Shown piece by piece: positions 61,328 to 64,000 of a stretch of 64,000 nt of DNA. A model generated the notes under the pieces. The model was given only the letters and a program-made list of their open reading frames with translations, had not been told where the DNA came from and made no database searches. This stretch comes from Micromonospora sp. BL4 (lineage in GTDB: Bacteria > Actinomycetota > Actinomycetes > Mycobacteriales > Micromonosporaceae), in the NCBI RefSeq assembly GCF_003667505.1, contig NZ_RCVJ01000149.1, positions 1 to 64,000 of the forward strand, read 5' to 3'. A program made the translations under genes and the position numbers. Within the stretch, counting starts at the first letter, position 1. Each line of letters begins with the position of its first letter.

Positions 61328-61471
61328 ATGGCACGGGGTTCTCCCGGGCCAGCCGGTCCGCCCGGATCTGCGACCTCGCACACGGGGTTCCGCATCCGAC
61401 CCCGTGTCCCCGGGCACCGGAGGAGGCGGAACACGGGTGGCGGGTGCCCATCCGTCGGAGCAGGCCTGTGA
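61328..61471 (+). CDS. Putative leaderless 47-codon ORF coupled to phoH
   Basis: TAGCGT (61315-61320) lies 7 nt before ATG 61328. The 47-codon ORF (Pro/Gly/Arg-rich, ending GGGCPSVGAGL) terminates in GTGA at 61468-61471, whose GTG begins phoH. An internal AGGAGG (61421-61426) is 41 nt before phoH. It may be a coupling leader rather than a functional protein. Confidence 0.4.
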   Translation: MARGSPGPAGPPGSATSHTGFRIRPRVPGHRRRRNTGGGCPSVGAGL

Positions 61472-62883
61472 CGACTCGTCGTTCGACCGCCGGTGCCGAT
61501 CAGACCCCGGCCGCGACTGCCACGACCCGCCGCGCCACCAGGGGCCGCCGTGCGGCGGCCGCCGCGCCGGCCGACCCCAAGGAGCCGCGACCAGCCGGCC
61601 AGGCCTTCGTCCTGGACACCTCCGTGCTGCTGTCCGACCCGGCGGCCTTCCACCGGTTCGCCGAGCACGAGGTGGTCCTGCCCCTCGTGGTCATCACCGA
61701 GCTGGAGGGCAAGCGGCACCATCCGGAGCTGGGCTGGTTCGCCCGGCAGTCGCTGCGGATGCTCGACGAGCTACGCGTCACGCACGGGCGACTCGACCAC
61801 CCGGTGCCCGCCAACGACCACGGCGGCACGTTGCGGGTGGAGCTCAACCACACGGACGACGGCGTGCTGCCGCCCGGGTTCCGCACCGAGAGCAACGACG
61901 CCCGGATCCTGTCCGTGGCGCTCAACCTCGCCGCCGAGGGGCGGGAGGTCACGCTGGTCAGCAAGGACATGCCGCTGCGGGTCAAGGCCGCCTCGGTGGG
62001 CCTGCGGGCCGACGAGTACCGGCACGGCCAGGCCAGCGACCCGACCTGGACCGGCATGTCCGAGCTGGAGCTGAGCGAGGAGCAGATCGGCCGCCTGTAC
62101 GCCGGCGACACGCTCGACGTGGACGAGGCGGCCGGGCTGCCCTGCCACACCGGCCTGGTGCTGCACTCGGGGCGTGGCTCAGCGCTCGGCCGGGTCCTGC
62201 CGGACAAGTCGGTCCGGTTGGTCCGGGGTGATCGGGAGGCGTTCGGGCTGCACGGCCGCTCGGCTGAGCAGCGGATCGCCCTCGACCTGCTGCTGGACGA
62301 GTCGATCGGGATCGTCTCGCTGGGTGGCCGGGCGGGCACCGGCAAGTCGGCGTTGGCGCTCTGCGCGGGGTTGGAGGCGGTGATGGAGCGCCGCCGGCAC
62401 AAGAAGGTGATCGTGTTCCGCCCCTTGTACGCGGTCGGCGGCCAGGAGCTGGGCTATCTGCCCGGGTCGGAGTCGGAGAAGATGTCGCCCTGGGCCCAGG
62501 CGGTCTTCGACACGCTCGGCGCGGTGGTGCACGAGAACGTGCTGGAGGAGGTGACCTCGCGGGGCATCCTCGAGGTGCTGCCGTTGACCCACATCCGTGG
62601 GCGCAGCCTGCACGACGCCTTCGTGATCGTGGACGAGGCCCAGTCGCTGGAGCGCGGTGTGCTGTTGACGGTGCTGTCCCGGATCGGGCAGGGCTCCCGG
62701 GTGGTGCTCACCCACGACGTGGCCCAGCGGGACAATCTGCGGGTCGGGCGGCACGACGGCGTGACCGCGGTGATCGAAGCGCTCAAGGGCCATCCGCTCT
62801 TCGCCCATGTCACGCTCAGCCGTTCGGAGCGATCGCCAATCGCCGCCATGGTGACGGATCTGCTGGAGGGCATCCCGCTCTGA
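61468..62883 (+). CDS. PhoH family protein: PIN domain fused to PhoH ATPase
   Basis: The 471-residue protein has a basic N-terminus. A PIN ribonuclease domain follows (FVLDTSVLLSDPAAF, VVITELEGKRH, ESNDARILSVAL, LVSKDMPLR, about residues 48-200). The PhoH ATPase comes last (SLGGRAGTGKSALAL, IVFRPLYAVGGQELGYLPG, FVIVDEAQSL). PhoH2-type proteins combine RNase and RNA-helicase activities. GTG 61468 is preferred by homology and by the GTGA overlap; an in-frame GTG at 61444 is possible. Confidence 0.9.
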   Translation: MTTRRSTAGADQTPAATATTRRATRGRRAAAAAPADPKEPRPAGQAFVLDTSVLLSDPAAFHRFAEHEVVLPLVVITELEGKRHHPELGWFARQSLRMLDELRVTHGRLDHPVPANDHGGTLRVELNHTDDGVLPPGFRTESNDARILSVALNLAAEGREVTLVSKDMPLRVKAASVGLRADEYRHGQASDPTWTGMSELELSEEQIGRLYAGDTLDVDEAAGLPCHTGLVLHSGRGSALGRVLPDKSVRLVRGDREAFGLHGRSAEQRIALDLLLDESIGIVSLGGRAGTGKSALALCAGLEAVMERRRHKKVIVFRPLYAVGGQELGYLPGSESEKMSPWAQAVFDTLGAVVHENVLEEVTSRGILEVLPLTHIRGRSLHDAFVIVDEAQSLERGVLLTVLSRIGQGSRVVLTHDVAQRDNLRVGRHDGVTAVIEALKGHPLFAHVTLSRSERSPIAAMVTDLLEGIPL

Positions 62884-63160
62884 TGGTGCTTATGTAGGCT
62901 TTCGTCCGCATTTTCGGTGTGGCGCAGATCACAAAGGGCTTGGTTGGTTTCCCATCGGCCTCACTGTGCGCGATGGTGTCCAGCGAGCGCCCACGCACCA
63001 CAGGAATCGTTGATGATCGTTCGTCCCGAGATGGACGGACATCGGCGAGGGCCGGTGCGTCGGCGCGACCGGCAACCGGTCGGGGCGCTCGCGGCACGTC
63101 TGACGGCCCTGGTGTGGCCGCGCCGCGCCGCGTCCTTGCCCCCGACGAAGGGACCACTTC
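62884..63160 (+). promoter_or_regulatory. Transglycosylase leader with Crp-like site
   Basis: TGTGGCGCAGATCACA (62918-62933) matches TGTGN-N6-TCACA. TTGGTT (62940-62945) and CACTGT (62962-62967), 16 bp apart, lie just downstream, giving a 5' UTR of about 190 nt. I see no consensus of a known riboswitch in it. An SD-like GAAGGGA lies before GTG 63161. Confidence 0.5.
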
Positions 63161-63850
63161 GTGAGTCGGCTGTGGAGCCGGTTGGGCGCCCGTACGGCTG
63201 CTGTCGCACTGCTCTCCGTGGGCGTCGCCGGTGGCTTCTACCTGGGCGAAGACCGCGAAACCCAGCAACAGGGCCTGACCGCGCAGGTCGGCCTTGAGGT
63301 CGACCGCGCCGATCTCGCCTACCAGCGCGAGCGGCAGGCCGCCCACCGGGTGAAGTTCGCCAAGCAGCGGGCCGCCGAGTACGAGGCCAAGCTGCGGGCG
63401 GCGCAGGCCGCCAAGGAGGCCGCCGAGCGGGCCCGCAAGGCCAAGGCCGCCGCGGCGTCCCGCAAGGCCGAGCGTGCGGCAGCCGAGCGTGCCGCGGCGG
63501 AGAAGCCCAAGCCGTACGACGGGCCGATCCCGGCGTCCTGCGCCGAGTACAGCGGCAACCGCAAGACCGGCTGCGCCATGATGATCGATGCGGGTTTCGG
63601 CATCTCCGAGTTCCCGTGCCTGGAGAAGCTCTGGACCAAGGAGAGCGGCTGGAACCACAAGGCCAGCAACTCCTCGTCCGGTGCGTACGGCATCCCGCAG
63701 GCCCTGCCGGGCAGCAAGATGGGTAGCGTCGCCGACGACTGGCGGACGAACCCGGCCACCCAGATCAAGTGGGGGCTGGGCTACATCAAGGGCCGGTACG
63801 ACACGCCCTGCGGAGCCTGGGGCTACTTCCAGAGCAACGGCCACTACTGA
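63161..63850 (+). CDS. Secreted lytic transglycosylase-like protein
   Basis: A 229-residue precursor: N-terminal hydrophobic segment (AAVALLSVGVAGGFYLG), a charged Ala/Lys/Glu coiled coil (about 45-115, KAAAASRKAERAAAERAAAEK), and a C-terminal lysozyme-like domain. The likely catalytic Glu is in LWTKESGWNHKA, followed by SGAYGIPQALPG and WGLGYIKGRYDTPCGAW. It resembles the actinobacterial transglycosylase/Rpf-type group and should cut peptidoglycan outside the cell. A Crp-like site upstream parallels Crp control of rpfA in M. tuberculosis. Confidence 0.88.
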   Translation: MSRLWSRLGARTAAVALLSVGVAGGFYLGEDRETQQQGLTAQVGLEVDRADLAYQRERQAAHRVKFAKQRAAEYEAKLRAAQAAKEAAERARKAKAAAASRKAERAAAERAAAEKPKPYDGPIPASCAEYSGNRKTGCAMMIDAGFGISEFPCLEKLWTKESGWNHKASNSSSGAYGIPQALPGSKMGSVADDWRTNPATQIKWGLGYIKGRYDTPCGAWGYFQSNGHY

Positions 63851-63857
63851 CAGTGTC

Positions 63858-63896
63858 GACGGCGGGGCGGGATGGGCGACCACCCGCCCCGCCGTC
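63858..63896 (+). terminator. Terminator hairpin after the transglycosylase
   Basis: A perfect 14-bp stem (63858-63871 with 63883-63896, arm GACGGCGGGGCGGG) with an 11-nt loop, 8 bp after the stop codon. No U-tract. After it, TGCTGATAGCA (63950-63960) is a small palindrome that may belong to the next gene's promoter; the window ends before any gene. Confidence 0.7.
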
Positions 63897-64000
63897 GTCC
63901 GTACCGGCCCGGTGCGGACGGGACGCGAGTGGCGGCCAGCCTCTTTTGCTGATAGCAGTTGTGGGGTGACCCTGCACCCGGCGAGCGGCGACCCCCACCA

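Noticed and set aside
62884..63160. c-di-AMP (ydaO) riboswitch upstream of the transglycosylase
   Set aside because: Actinobacterial wall-lysis genes often carry one, but the conserved sequence blocks of that riboswitch are not present.

Overview
The window is very GC-rich DNA in which G or C dominates third codon positions and GTG starts are common. Gene content and order point to a Micromonospora-like actinomycete (Micromonosporaceae). It is mostly ordinary chromosome. I saw no rRNA, tRNA, CRISPR array, insertion sequence or prophage. About sixty protein genes are supported, plus several very short ORFs.

Layout. 1-5.0 kb: a deoC/aldehyde dehydrogenase operon, upp, and a GPP34 protein. 5.2-9.2 kb: phosphoglucomutase/phosphomannomutase and a membrane Ser/Thr kinase, divergent from a stand-alone acyl-CoA mutase large subunit. 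11.3-20.4 kb: M20 amidohydrolase, DUF4349 lipoprotein, MBL-fold protein, small conserved proteins, GNAT, gamma-glutamylcyclotransferase family protein, LpdA-type flavoprotein, DUF998 and DedA. 20.4-22.2 kb: a short threonyl-tRNA synthetase without editing domains, preceded by an apparent Thr-rich leader peptide. 22.2-30.8 kb: a MarR-controlled heterodimeric ABC exporter, DoxX/TetR, GuaB1 and a LysE/LysG pair. 30.9-36.6 kb: AccA3, a PadR/DrrAB efflux unit, O-methyltransferase and Maf. 36.8-39.8 kb: a type VII secretion substrate/protease cassette (EspC-like, PPE-like, mycosin). 39.9-49.9 kb: carboxylase epsilon subunit, a second Ser/Thr kinase, GH25 lysozyme, Uma2, M50 peptidase, ketopantoate reductase family, ECF sigma with its partner, PccB and BirA. 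50-63.9 kb: PH-domain protein, MaoC, two GtrA proteins, GTP-dependent PEP carboxykinase, a prenyl-lipid pair, trehalose-phosphatase, a cluster of small overlapping genes, PhoH and a secreted transglycosylase.

How it fits together. From memory, upp-pmmB-amidohydrolase-lpdA and accA3-maf-accE-accD-birA-PH-GtrA follow the order of the M. tuberculosis Rv3309c-Rv3277 region, with accessory cassettes inserted between the core genes. All subunits of an acyl-CoA carboxylase plus its biotin ligase are present but dispersed. Several carbon, cell-wall and nucleoside genes carry Crp/GlxR-like palindromes (deoC, pckG, transglycosylase).

Two patterns run through the window. First, many genes have a TANNNT -10 hexamer only 6-8 nt before the start codon, which implies leaderless mRNAs. 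Second, short ORFs end in ATGA/GTGA overlaps with the next gene. The strongest new candidate is the leader ORF at 20777-20833 with three consecutive Thr codons ahead of the threonyl-tRNA synthetase. Next are the four-ORF overlap relay at 60258-61049 and the type VII cassette with a compositional break inside two genes.
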